This document shows positions 38,188-50,200 of a stretch of 64,000 nucleotides of DNA, piece after piece. This stretch comes from Setophaga petechia (taxonomy: Eukaryota; Chordata; Aves; Passeriformes; Parulidae): contig JANCRA010000009.1 of assembly GCA_024362935.1 (NCBI GenBank), forward strand, positions 10,372,001-10,436,000, read 5' to 3'. A program made the translations under genes and the position numbers. The notes under the pieces are model-generated. The model was not told the DNA's origin. It saw only the letters and a program-made list of their open reading frames with translations, and did not search any database. Position 1 is the stretch's first letter; every line of letters begins with the position of its first letter.

Positions 38188-39589
38188 GGTGGGAGGAAAG
38201 CTTATTTCTCCAGGCTATAAGTTAAGAAGAAATAGAAGAGTAAATTTAATTACAAATGTTCTCCTGTTTTGGGGTAATGCTCTCTCTTCATGCTTTCGTT
38301 TACAGGAACCAATTTTGTGAGGGGTGGGGGATCATTTCCAGGATCTTTTTACTGTATTGCATTACAAACTATGATGCATCTTCAAACTTTGATGCCTAAG
38401 GATCATTTCAAATGTTCTGCAAAAATGAAAATGTAAATATTATTCTCAAACACTTCTGAAGATTAACAGGAATAGTTACTTGGAGTTCTGTCCCCTTTCT
38501 AAATTATTCCTTCCAACATCATATTGAGGTGGTGAAATTTTGTGTTGTGAGACATATGGTTTCAATATCCTAGGTGAAATGCAGTTAAAGTTAAGTGTGA
38601 AAGTAAAAGTTTGCAGTTTTGATGCTTTAAGCAACTTTTTAAAAATAAATTTAGATGATTCATTGATTCCCTACCTCTTTCTTTTTCCTTTGGATCTCAG
38701 GGGAATTATCCACATGGGGACTCCACTGAACTAAAACTGATATAATTTTATGAAATATTTATTTCTTCCCCAACACACCTTATTGTATTAAAATTAAGGA
38801 GCATTAAAGATGACCATCTGAATCCAGCTTTGCGCTGTTAATCAAATTATCAGCCAGGTTTTCTACACCCATTCATGCATATTCTTACCACTTCAGATTT
38901 TCCTGAAATTAGGTGATAATACAATTTTTATTTCATTTTAGATTTCAATAAAAAATGTAAATTCTAATGGCTCTAAAAATAAATCAGAAAAGTAACACCA
39001 AAGGCAAATTAGAGTAACTAGTGGGGGAAAAAAGCAAATAGTACCTCACTTTTCATCCTATGAAATATCTTTTCTTCAGTAATTAAACAAGAATGTTACC
39101 CTGCATTAGTACTGTTATTTGTTTGTTCCCTGTTTTTAAAAGCCTGGATCTAATTAGAATATCCAGTTGAAAATTAGCTAATATTTGTGTTGGTGATTTA
39201 TCAAATTAAATGGTTATTTTATCTGTACTTTACTTTTTAAACAACTTACTGCCCTGTAAAACTGCTTTTTAAGTGTCATTGAATCACTTACGGATTTATC
39301 AAAAAATATTTCTAATTTTGCTGGTGGAAGGAGAGTAGATTTAAATTTTGTGGTTTGCACACCATTTAAACAGAGAAATCCCCAAGTAGAAAAATATATG
39401 ATCCATTCAGTCCACAGACAAAATATTTTTATGACAGTTCATACCTGTCACAATTATCCTTAACATTCAGTGATTCTGCATACTTCAACTGAAATTCCAT
39501 CCCTCTGACAAGCCATTTCACAGATTGAAGGATAAACCTTCAGTTCATGCTTGAAAAGATCAACAGGTTCAAATTAAAAATACTATAAC
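38188..39589. other. AT-rich non-coding DNA, no gene seen
   Basis: The block 39080-39310 is AT-rich without simple repeats and contains several TAATTA-like and AAATTAAATGG words, as conserved vertebrate enhancers often do. Conservation cannot be judged from one sequence. Confidence 0.45.
39584..39589. repeat. Target-site duplication TATAAC, left copy
   Basis: Exact match to 39983-39988 across the LTR. Six base pairs is the usual length for ERVK (class II) insertions. Confidence 0.9.
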
Positions 39590-39982
39590 TGTGATGGTGG
39601 TCACAGGGGTTTTCAGGTGAAGGAAGAGACAGAAATGTTGACTCCATGATCAGAAGGCTTGATTTATTATTTTATGATATATATATATAACACTATGACT
39701 ATGCTAAAAAGAAATAGGAAAGAAAAGGCTTCTTCAGAAGCTGGCTAAGCTAAGAATAGATTAGAATGAATGAATAACAATGGAGCTCGCTCCGACAGAG
39801 AGCGAGAGCTGGCTCTGCAGTGACTGGTCAGTAAATCCAAACATCTACAGGAAACCAATCACAGGTGGACCTGTTGCATTCCACAGCAGCAGATAACAAT
39901 TGTTTACATTTGTTGCTGAAACTTCTCAGCTCCAGCAGGAAAAATCCTAAGAAAGGATTTTTCACAAAAGGTGTCTGTGACA
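39590..39982 (-). mobile_element. ERVK-type solo LTR, 393 bp
   Basis: The plus strand starts TGTGATGGTGGTCACAGGGG and ends GGTGTCTGTGACA, so the minus-strand LTR runs TGTCACAGACACC to CCTGTGACCACCATCACA with good TG...CA ends. A perfect 6-bp duplication, TATAAC, flanks it. AATAAA lies on the minus strand at 39663-39668, about 75 bp from the 3' end, leaving a short U5. The overall sequence matches a very common passerine LTR type that I recognise. An imperfect inverted repeat (AGCTCGCTC / GAGCGAGAGCT) lies at 39782-39812. No internal retroviral sequence remains, so it is a solo LTR. The exact duplication and clean ends suggest a fairly young insertion. Confidence 0.93.
39663..39668 (-). terminator. 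LTR poly(A) signal AATAAA
   Basis: Plus-strand TTTATT near the 3' end of the minus-strand LTR. Confidence 0.65.
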
Positions 39983-39988
39983 TATAAC
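39983..39988. repeat. Target-site duplication TATAAC, right copy
   Basis: Pairs with 39584-39589. Confidence 0.9.
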
Positions 39989-41480
39989 CTCTGTCATGTA
40001 GTAAAGAAAAAGCAAGGAAAAAAACAACCTGATTCCATAGGTGTCTGAAGTACACCTAGAACTTCTTACAAACAATAGTTTTCTTGTGAAAGTTGAATCC
40101 AGAAGTTTGGCTATTTTACATGGAGTAATCACAGGAATCTATCTCCTGGCCTCATTTATGACACAGAAATAAGACAGTCACCTTTACACCCACATTTCCT
40201 AAAATCCTTCTGAAATCACACTAAAGATGTGAATTGCATCAGGAACACATGACAAAATTTAATTTAGTCCTGCTTCCATCATCATTCACATTGCATATCT
40301 ATCAGTTCCCTTCAAAAGCCATTTCTGAATTTAAGAAGGACAAGAAGATAGTAGTTAGCATGGGTCAATAAAGTACATTTAAACAAAAGAAAAAACAGAC
40401 CCAAAACTCTTGCATTAAATTTATATTTTTCTGAATCTGAAACTTGCTTTTTTATATTTAAATTACCAAGTTAATTGACAAAACCCATCAGTCTCTGATT
40501 TTAAAGAAAAGGTCAAACTGCATAGCTACAGACTTTACCAATGCATTTGTTTCCCTTATTGCTTTGTTCAGTGATATCCATTCATATGCTGTCATGAAAA
40601 TCTTTGCATCATGCAGGAATTTTTATATATTCTTGTAATTATGGGCTGGTAGATATAATTAGAGGTGTGTGCTTTGGAAGTGGGAGAGAAATAAATTTTA
40701 AAAACATAAAACTTCACCACATATTTCACAGCAACTGAAAACTATAATTAAGGGTTGTGTGATATGGACAAGACGGTATACAATGTAACAAAGGCATTTC
40801 AGGCTACTGATTAAAATGGTAAAAAAAGCAGTATTAAGTGTAATTAAGGTTGGCTTATTTATTTTTAATTATTCTTTCTTAATACATTAAGTTTTCATCC
40901 TTGCATCAAATTCTATTTGAATTGTCTTTGAATTTGACTTGAGTGATTCTTCTGTCATTATAAGAGGGTTTTTCTTCATCTCTTCTTGTATATACAAATC
41001 CAAGTGATGTATATAGGCCATGGTTTGTTTGGCTGTTTTTTACATTCCATAAAAAAAGGAATCCACAGTGAGGGAAACTGCTAAAAAACTGTTCACATGT
41101 CATTGCAATAGAAAAAAGGAGCAAAAGTTATTCATAATAATAAAAAAAAAATTAGTCAAGAGGCTTCCAAAGATTGATTTTTCCTTCAAGGTTCTGGTTT
41201 GTAACCATGTGCTTTTATCTTTCCTCTCTATATTGGCATCTTGTATCAGAACTTGGTAGAAGTATAATTTTGCTCTGAGTTATATAACTCATGTTCCTAA
41301 GGAAGTTTTTAAAGAGCTGCTAAACAGCACCACTTTTCCATGTTTCTTGATGGTGGTTTCTTCATGGTTTTTTACAAAGCATCTTTTTATGACATCTCAG
41401 GTAGCACCTACTTCAAGTATAGTGAGGTCAACCCTTTGCCACAGTACGGAACCAGGTGGTTAGATATACTAAATGGCAGG

Positions 41481-41522
41481 CATACGACAGGAATATTACT
41501 TCCATACAACAGGAATATTACT
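41481..41522. repeat. 22-bp-period tandem duplication
   Basis: CATACGACAGGAATATTACT (41481-41500) recurs at 41503-41522 with a single G-to-A change. It lies inside an 80-codon open frame (41340-41582) that has no known domain. Confidence 0.9.
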
Positions 41523-44500
41523 GAGGACTGGAGTTCTTCAAATTATTTTCCTTTTCTGTCAACATTTTCAGGTTTGCCTTGAGTTTAAACACATTTAGGT
41601 CCTTAGTTCCTTGAGGCAGTGAGGGGATGGATTTAATAGCAGCACTCCTTTAGCCAACAGACAAATAATACACTTAAAACAAACAAGTTTCTGCAGCAGA
41701 AGTGTCACTGGGGGAGACCTAATTGACTCAGGATTAAAGCAAACCTCTCAATCACCATTTAACATGTGTCAGGCTTAACATACCACACAAGGTAAAAGAG
41801 CAACAGAGCAATATGAGAAGCTGATTCATGAGCAGATGGCTTAGGGCTGGACCTCCAGTTCCAGCACTACCTTCAGACAAAGGAATTCTCTTCTGGCAGA
41901 GCAACAGGTCTCATCAGCACACAGACAGCCTAGGCAAGCACTGAGAGGAAACAGCTCTGAAACTTATGACCTCTCAAAGCACTGGACCCATAGGGTCACA
42001 GGCAATTGAATTTTGCTATTTTTTCACAGAGTTGTACCTTTAGAACTTGCCCACAGAACAGCCAGTAAAGGAGTTCTAAATAATGGCATTAAGCTTAATC
42101 CAAACAGTTTGTTCTAACTAGACTTGGGAAGAAGCATATAATTTCATCATCCTTACTAACTTCCTCCAGAAACATGAAAAACAAAACTGAATACAAGGTT
42201 TGGTACTTGCTGACTGGTAATATCACAATGTAACAACGGACTGATTGAAACCAGAATTTTTCAAGGATTGTAGAAAATATCTGGTTTGGCCCTATTTTTC
42301 AAGTAAGTTTATGAACTATGTTTTTCTCAGACATGCAGTTGTCCAGTTACATTTTAAATAGAATATAATAGAAGATCAACACCGCTTTGGGAGCAAACTT
42401 GTGCCAAAATAGCTGAAGAGTGTGCACACTGAACAGCAAAGAGAGAAATGTAAAATCTTAGCAATGGCTTCAGTACAACAATCCAGCCATAAGCACAAGA
42501 CAACAGCAGTTCCAAAGAAAGGCATGTATGCATGAATGGGACAGTGTGGCTGAAGGGCTATCCCATTTCCATCAGCCGTTCAGTCAAGTGGTGGGGGTGG
42601 GCTTGTGTTATCTCTGCTCACGCTAGCACAAAACAAGATCAAATGCTCTTCTCCCCATAAACCTACCCCTCAATGTATGTAGGTGTTTTGCAAGTAAATT
42701 ATCCTGGAGAAATCACAGAGACCAAAAGGCGAAGAGATCTGTGTCGAGATAAAAGAGCAGTGTCTTGTTTCTTACCTCTCTGTGGACTGCCATGGCACCT
42801 TGATCTGCCTTCTCTTTTTCAGGGTCTGATAAAAAGTGTTTCCAAGTGTTTGACTTTGTAAGACAAAGAGATGTGTGACTTTTTTCTATAGACCCAGTAT
42901 TTGTTTAAACCTAGGGTCCTCAAATCCTGAAAAAATAAATAGAAATTGTACAGAAGACAGATTAAAACATTCTCTCATGATTTCAGTAACTGATACACTA
43001 AAGTAAAAATAAAATTTAACAATGTAAGAAAAAGTCAATGGCACCAAAAAATAACTTGCTAACACACATAACCTCAGTGTCACATCTAGGTAGGCACTGG
43101 TGCACTGTCCTTAACCATGAACACACAAGGAGGTTAGTGAAGGAAAATAACCCTTCTGCTCCAAAAGGGAAAATGTTTGGTAGAAACATCACCTCTTGAA
43201 AGAACTATTTCAGTACGTGCAAATATAGAAATGCTACATCTGGCTACGCTCCCAAGGATGGGGTTGGGGTCTTTTTCTTCTGGACCAAGTTACTGGGAAG
43301 TAACACTGATAATATCCAGTTTTCACTTTGTACATCCTATGTTCAAGGCTTTAGAAATACTGGACTAATAAAAGGTATTGTCTTTCCTCTCTAAAGCAGA
43401 ATTCAAATTGATTTATTTAGCAAAATTATGATGTCTTGCCCAATCTCATTTTTCAGGCTTTCTCAGTAGTGAGTGGAATGATTCACCTCTTCTCATCTGT
43501 CTGAAATAGTTTGCCCTGGAGGAAGTGTGTCCTTCTACATTCACCAATAGACAAAACAATTAGTTTAGAGTAGCCTTTTTAACAGCTGGAAAAATGAAGG
43601 GAAATCAGACAAATTACACAGATAGCTGTAGTAATAGAGGATGTAAACAGACCTTTCTAATTTAATATTTATCAATCTAGTCTGCACTGTAATAAGTAAT
43701 GAATAGTAAAGGTAACGGCCTATACCTGCTAGTTGTTCCTGAGAAAAGACTGAAAAGATTCACTAAACCATAAACCTTCAAATGTATCAGCCTGGATGTA
43801 ACTTTATAGTAAACTTGAAATCTGTAGAAAAGCTTGTGGCAAAGCCTCTCTTGCTTCCATTCATTACAGATGAACGACTGTCTTGATTCTTTTCAAATGT
43901 GAAAACATTCGCTATGCTAATAAATAGGTGTAGTGATGGAAAAAATCACAGCCTTATCTGATTCCCCTTAAAAATTCTCTCTTAAAAAACGAAATCATCA
44001 ACTTTTCTGTGTCCTGGTCGGATTAATGCTTAAACTGGTGAAGTTATATTCATCCATCCCTGGTTTTTAAGCATTTTATTAAAAAACATAAAAGTACACC
44101 TACAAAATAAACCAGAAGACATGTACCATTGAAGCCAAACTCCGTTTTCCTTGCAAATATGTGCATATGCTAATAACCATAATCAGTCACATATGTCATG
44201 GTATACCTAAATAATGCATATTTTCCACATTGCATAGTTTCAGTGAAGGGCTTTTTAAATGAAATATAAAGCACAAGGACTTGAACTAAGCTCAATCTTA
44301 CATGTCTGTGAGATCACTGCTGGGGTGATCTCCATGGAAAGGGAGATATTCAGATTTTATAGTCATCTGCTATTTCCTCTCTAGAGCTAGATCCTGGTTC
44401 TAGTTACATGGGGACAAGTGAGGAACGCTTGCAGCAAAGTAAGAAAATACCTTCATTTTTGTCAGATTGGGAAGAAATGTTTTCAGTTTGATTGCATAGT

Positions 44501-44930
44501 TTCATTCTGTATCACAGAACAACCAAAACCCTTGAAATGTACTGAGTACTCATATAGAGCACAACCCAAAACCAGGCAGTGATCAGGCAGTTACCAGATA
44601 TTTGGGAAGACTAATTCACCATTATAGTGTCTCTAAATAATTACTCTAATCAAGGAATATTCACCATTTCAATAATATAGAGTAACTCCAAAAGGGAAGT
44701 ACCCTCCTTGACAGTATGCCATTCATTATTTAAACCTGAGGAGGTATTTAACATGAGAATATTGACTTTACCACTAATATGCTTTGTGTCTTCTGAATGT
44801 CTTTATATTGCAGCTGAGAAAGCTTTCCTATTTCTTTCATGGAAACCCACCCATTAATAAATCAAACCTTAGAGTATAAATTAAATTAATCAGGTAAGTT
44901 AATTAGAAGTTGAACTTTACAGTAGATACT

Positions 44931-44970
44931 AAGAATAAGAATAAGAATAAGAATAAGAATAAGAATAATA
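44931..44970. repeat. (AAGAAT)n hexanucleotide repeat
   Basis: About six and a half perfect AAGAAT units. In one plus frame it encodes alternating Lys-Asn and in a minus frame alternating Leu-Phe, so both nearby frames (44910-45131 plus and 44903-45112 minus) are repeat artefacts. Confidence 0.93.
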
Positions 44971-47029
44971 TGATCACCGTCCACCCAACAGTGGCAACAT
45001 CCTTGCCCATTAAGCAGCTGAACTCAGGTTCAATAAGCAGGGAGGGTTGCACCACTACAATATACTCTGTGACTAAATTCTGCTTCTCTGGTTCCTTACT
45101 GGTGCCATTCACATGGAGTGTGTGGATCTGACATGCAAGCAGTCCAAGTGAGGACGTCCCCTTGTTGAAATTTAGAAAATACTACAAATATACAACAAAA
45201 TATTGTTCCTATCAGCATGCTCTGGAGCTGGGTCAGCAGCCAGGGGAGTATCAACAACTACAGAAGGTATGGCCTCCAGGATCATATTTCCCTCCTGAGA
45301 GTAGGACTAGACTGTTTCCTAGGATTTCCAGACACACCAAAGCAGTATTCAATCTCCTGAAGGAAGCAGAATAGGACCTCTTCTCACAATATGTTTGGAG
45401 ACAGTAAATCCATTTTCAAAGTGTTTTACACTTGAATTTAATGGTAAAATGGGACAGGAAAGCATTTAACTCCCATGTAGCTTACTCAAGCAGTGGAAAC
45501 TTTCTTTTTCCTCACAATTTTACACCTCTATAAAGCACAGTCCAAGGGTATCCCCAGAAATGTCTACAATTGTGTGGCCAGGGATTTATGAAACTAGGAA
45601 TTTTCCCAGGTGAGACACTGAATCTGTGTTGTTAGATAACCCAGCTGGAGAGGTGTAAATATCATCCTTGATATAAATTGCAATCAGCACTGCTTATGCA
45701 AGAGACCAACTTATGAGTTTAATTTTGCTTTCCTAGTAAAAACTGTCTTTCTGAAAACACAGTTGATGTATCACTTCAGATTTGAAAAACATTACATTCA
45801 TCAAGCCAAGTCTGAGGGGCTTTTTTGTCCCAACAGACCCATAATCTGATCCGCCTCTTTATTTTTTCTTTTCTGAGAAAGAAAAAAAGACATAAGAACA
45901 TTCCTTTTCAAAGTAAGATAAGACATATTTCCTTTAAACTGCTTTTGTTTAAGTATCAATATTGCAACTCTATTTTTCATTATCAAAATTTGGCCCTTCA
46001 TTTCAAGAAGAGGGTGTATGTGTCAGATATATTATTTTTCATGATTTAATACTTCATAAAATCTCAACTTTCAGATGGCAGTGAGAACGGGAAATCAGTA
46101 GGAGGGTGTGTGTATCTTCACATTGGAATAAAGTTCTGGTTTCTTTTTCCTATCATTTTTCTTTTGAATTGTCACTCAGACTAGGAGTTCACAGTTCCAA
46201 ACTCATCTTATGACCTCTTGGAAAATACAGAGGGATAAAAGATATTATTATATTGTGAATCTTCCCTCTTTCTCCTCCAAGAAGAGCTACAAGAGGTATG
46301 AAACAATCCCAAGTTTCCCGCAGAGATGACTCTATGACATGTGCTGACCATATGGTGACTTGTAGATGTGACAGAAATTAAGCATTTAGCCCAGTCTAAC
46401 AGGTACATACAAATGGACAAAAAAAATCTCATCTTGCCAAGCTGGAAATTACTGGCAGCTTAACACACTCTGTGTTTCCAGACCTCTGCAGAGAAATAAA
46501 TGTTAATTTAGAGAGAGGTGCTGTAAATGAATCTCTTCCCTGTGTCTGTTAAAGATGAACCAATCTACAGAAAGACACGACACTCAGTAAAAAGAGTGGA
46601 ATAAGCAGTTCAGTATCTAGTTTTGCAGTCTGTGTATAAGAATATAATAAAAAAGTGGTCTTGAGGTTTTTCTGTATTATGATATTTGCAAGTTGTCTAG
46701 AGAGACCAGTGCTGTCAGGCTGGAGATGTCTTTTTTTCACTCTACTTATTCATAGCGATGAAGTCCACCTTTCTTTTAGTCTTTGATGTAGTGAGAATGA
46801 AGAAGGAATTAGAAATCTGTTATGCTCTTTCCTTGAAACTGACATATATTCTAGAAAGCTCCCTGTGCTACAGCATTAGATAAAGAAGAACATAGAAGAT
46901 TAGGTTAAATGAGCAGGTGAAAATTTTATTCAAATATTTATCAAATAGAGAAATATCAGTCTGAAATATCCCACCTTGCTCGTCCATGCAGGTCTCTTGA
47001 TATATCTGCCTGGATTACAGGTTTTGAAG

Positions 47030-47213
47030 CCTGCCTGGAAAAGTTGTGGATGCCCCGTCCCTGTAACAGTCAAAGTTTCAGTGGAGATTTGAGCAACCTG
47101 ATCCAGTGAAAGCTGTCCCTCCCCAAGGTAGGGCTTAGACTAGGTAATCTTTAAAATTTCCTTTCAAACTACTGAAACTTTTGATGAGTCTATATTTCTA
47201 TGGCTTGTTATAG
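47030..47213 (+). mobile_element. CR1 LINE 3' tail
   Basis: The order of blocks is that of an avian CR1 3' end: AAAGTTGTGGATGCCCCGTC, then GATTTGAGCAACCTGATCCA, then GAAAGCTGTCCCTCCCCAAG, then AGGTAATCTTTAAAATTTCC and TATTTCTATG at the end. Substitutions and small indels are frequent, and the terminal ATTCTATG repeat is worn. The copy is about 185 bp, 5'-truncated and inactive. No target duplication was identified. Confidence 0.88.
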
Positions 47214-50200
47214 TCTACCTAGTGCTTAATTCAGCCTTGAGACAGTAATCTGAGCTAGTCTAAGAAGCAATTCTTTCCATACTGTCCTTCTCCATTTCAG
47301 GACAAGAGCTACAGAGATTTATCTGGTTACTTGTGAGACTTTCTGTCACTGCCACTACATGGTTTGGCTGAAAGGTCAAATGAACTATGAATGTAAAATC
47401 TATATCTATACCTAACCTGCTTTTTCTGTTCTGAAACACACATACAGTCTTTTAGCCTATATTCATTAATGGGAATGGAGCCAAAGCATACCTTCAAGCA
47501 GTAAAAGTTCCCAAGGAATACAGGCAGAAAATATGAAAGAATGTCTTAAGTCAGAGATCTATTCTTGTGTTTGGATCTCACCAGGGACTCTGATGAAAGG
47601 GAGTGAGAAAAATATTTTAATCTTCTTTTCACTACAAAATATGGAACAAAGACATTTTCTTTTGTTTTAATATATTGTTCAATAGCAATATATTTCCTTC
47701 ATTTAGATGGTTTTTTGTTTTAAATTTTTTGGTCTTCCTATGTACCTGGCTGGATTTACCACCTCAACAATACTATAACTTTTTAACAACCCTGTGAATA
47801 CCTCTTAGCAAGCTTTTCTTGTTTGTCCTGTAATCTGCTGCTTTGTTAAATCCTTGTTCTAGTTTTAACAGACTCAGAATTGCAGTGCTAATCCAATTAC
47901 TAGATTATAATAATTAACTACAGATTATCTCACTTAATATTAATTTCACTTAACTCTAGTTATCTTAAAGTAAATATGTGGACTAGCTAATAATTTAGGA
48001 TCACTCTGCAAGCAACTGAGTTAAATTTTCCAGATTATGACTTCTGTTACGCTGAAGCAAGTGTGCATAACATTGCTTTTCTTTACCTATGTAAAGAAAA
48101 ATATCCTGGATCTCTGGGGTTTTTTCTGCTGAAAAATGTAATAGCATAAATATTTACCCTAGATAGGGATTTAACATTTAATGTAGATTTTAGAATACAC
48201 TGAATAAGGTTATCTCTACATTGACTAGAGATAGAAAAAGTGTTTTTCCTTAATTGCACATTAAAAATACTCAGCATCTGAAATACCTTGTCTCAGCCAC
48301 TCCCTGGAGCAAGTTAGAAGTCTAGTTGAACTGTTAGTCTGGTCAACTTAACGAAGTTTATGTATGTATTATCAAGAAAATTTTGTAATATGATTTTTCT
48401 GTAGTTTCCTGTAGAATTGAGTAACTGTTACTTGGCATATATGGAAATATAATATCTTAAATGCATAAGGAATCCAAAATAGATAAAAGTATCCACCACT
48501 GGTTGGGCTGAAGTTTAGGTCCACTTTCCCTTCAGCCACAGTAGTGACGAAATGAGACAGAGACATTGACTCTGATAAAGTGCAGGCAGTGTTTGCCTAA
48601 TGTAGAGATTCACTGGACAGAACACCAGCCAGCAAACTCCACAGCTGGAAGGAAAATGTGCCCTTGAGTGTGTGATTAAATCTGCAAGCATAGCACCTGC
48701 CTCCTTTCTACTTATATTCTCCCCAGTATTAAGGAAAGACATTAAGTTATTAAGATTTAGAGGATCAAAAAATAAGAGAGCAATAGTTTATTTCCATGGA
48801 TGAAATGGGTGAAACTTAATATTCATGGTTTCTCCCAGAATGCAAACCATTTGGCATAATTAGGCATGGAGCAAAATTGTTACCCTGTAGTATGGTCCTG
48901 ACTTTATATATTCAAAAAGAGCAATCTCCTCCGAAATAGAATGGTATTTCCCACTTCTGAAAAATATTTCAGGCTAACGTGTTAGAAAACAAATTATCTG
49001 ACAAGCACCATATCAGGAAAGAGAATAAGGTCAGACGGGGAAATATATCTTGCCAAGAATAACAAAACCACTATAATTACATATTGACTGAAAATTATTA
49101 AGTGAATAATAAAATTTTCCTTGTTAGATAGAACAAACCAGAAGGCTTCCTCCCAGCTGTAGAAATCTAAATTATCAGAGTGGCACCACTTCAACATTCC
49201 ATTTTTAAATGTAGACCTCAGTACCTCATCAAACCTCTGCTTGAAAAGAAAAATTTAGAAGTAGATTCAAATGAAAGAGATAATGCTGACAACAAGAACC
49301 TTTTACATAGAAAGCATAAGATATTCAAACTGAGACAGAAAAGCTATTCTGAACCTTGAAGGACCACACAGATCACAATTAAAGACTGATATTTTATGAT
49401 ATTTTTAGATATCAGAGTATGACACTAGGACCCAAAAGGTGTAGAACCAATTAATAGAGTTCTTTCTCATAAACAGTTGGAGATGTACTTCAATAGGCTC
49501 AATTATGTGAACCACAGCCATAAGATGAACATCAGAATTTTGTGCTCTGAGCTTTGTCTTTTTGTTTTTGGGCATTCAGCTACATTTCTCAACACCTCCC
49601 CACAGAGCTGTGAGCAATCTCCCACCTGCCCCACATAAGATGAAGTGACCAAACCCTCACAACTTCTTTATTTCATCAAAGAAGCCGCTAGAGAAATTTC
49701 ATCTCTCAGTAAATAATTTATGAAGTTTTATGCATGATTGTTTTATTTTTTATTATTCTTTGCTTCCTGGAAAATTTCCAGAACATCTTTCAATCAGGCT
49801 AATGTTTAAATGGTTCCCTGCTTATTTTCTCCCAAACCTTTGAAATGTTGCCAACTTTTCCACAGGGGACTTCCAAGATTCAATGAAAGTACCTAGTTTA
49901 GACATGATCGGAGCTTATCAGCTTTATTTTTTCTGGCTTAAAAAATTAACAATTCTGGACTATTGCTATTTGTTTGAGTTGTACACAACAATAACAAACT
50001 TCAAGTTCTTCCAGCTCCTACAGCAGATTACACAGAAGACTGTGTTGTCTGTAGGTTTCTGTGCTTCGTAGATGTGCACCATAGCTTATGGTGACACAGA
50101 CAGACCCTGCAAACTTCCAGGGAATATCTTTATCACATAACTTTTAAAAAAGTTTTATTGTTATAGAGGGATTAGAAAGATCAGCTGATGGGAAACAGCT

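Larger units (their letters stand above)
39989..47029. other. AT-rich non-coding DNA, no gene seen
   Basis: Open frames of 80 codons or fewer, none recognisable. Two local repeats are listed separately (41481-41522 and 44931-44970). The block 44060-44240 is AT-rich with ATATGCTAATAA and TGCATA words and could be a conserved element, but that is only a guess from texture. Confidence 0.5.

Noticed and set aside
44903..45131. Lys-Asn repeat protein on one strand and Leu-Phe repeat protein on the other
   Set aside because: Both are translations of the (AAGAAT)n simple repeat.
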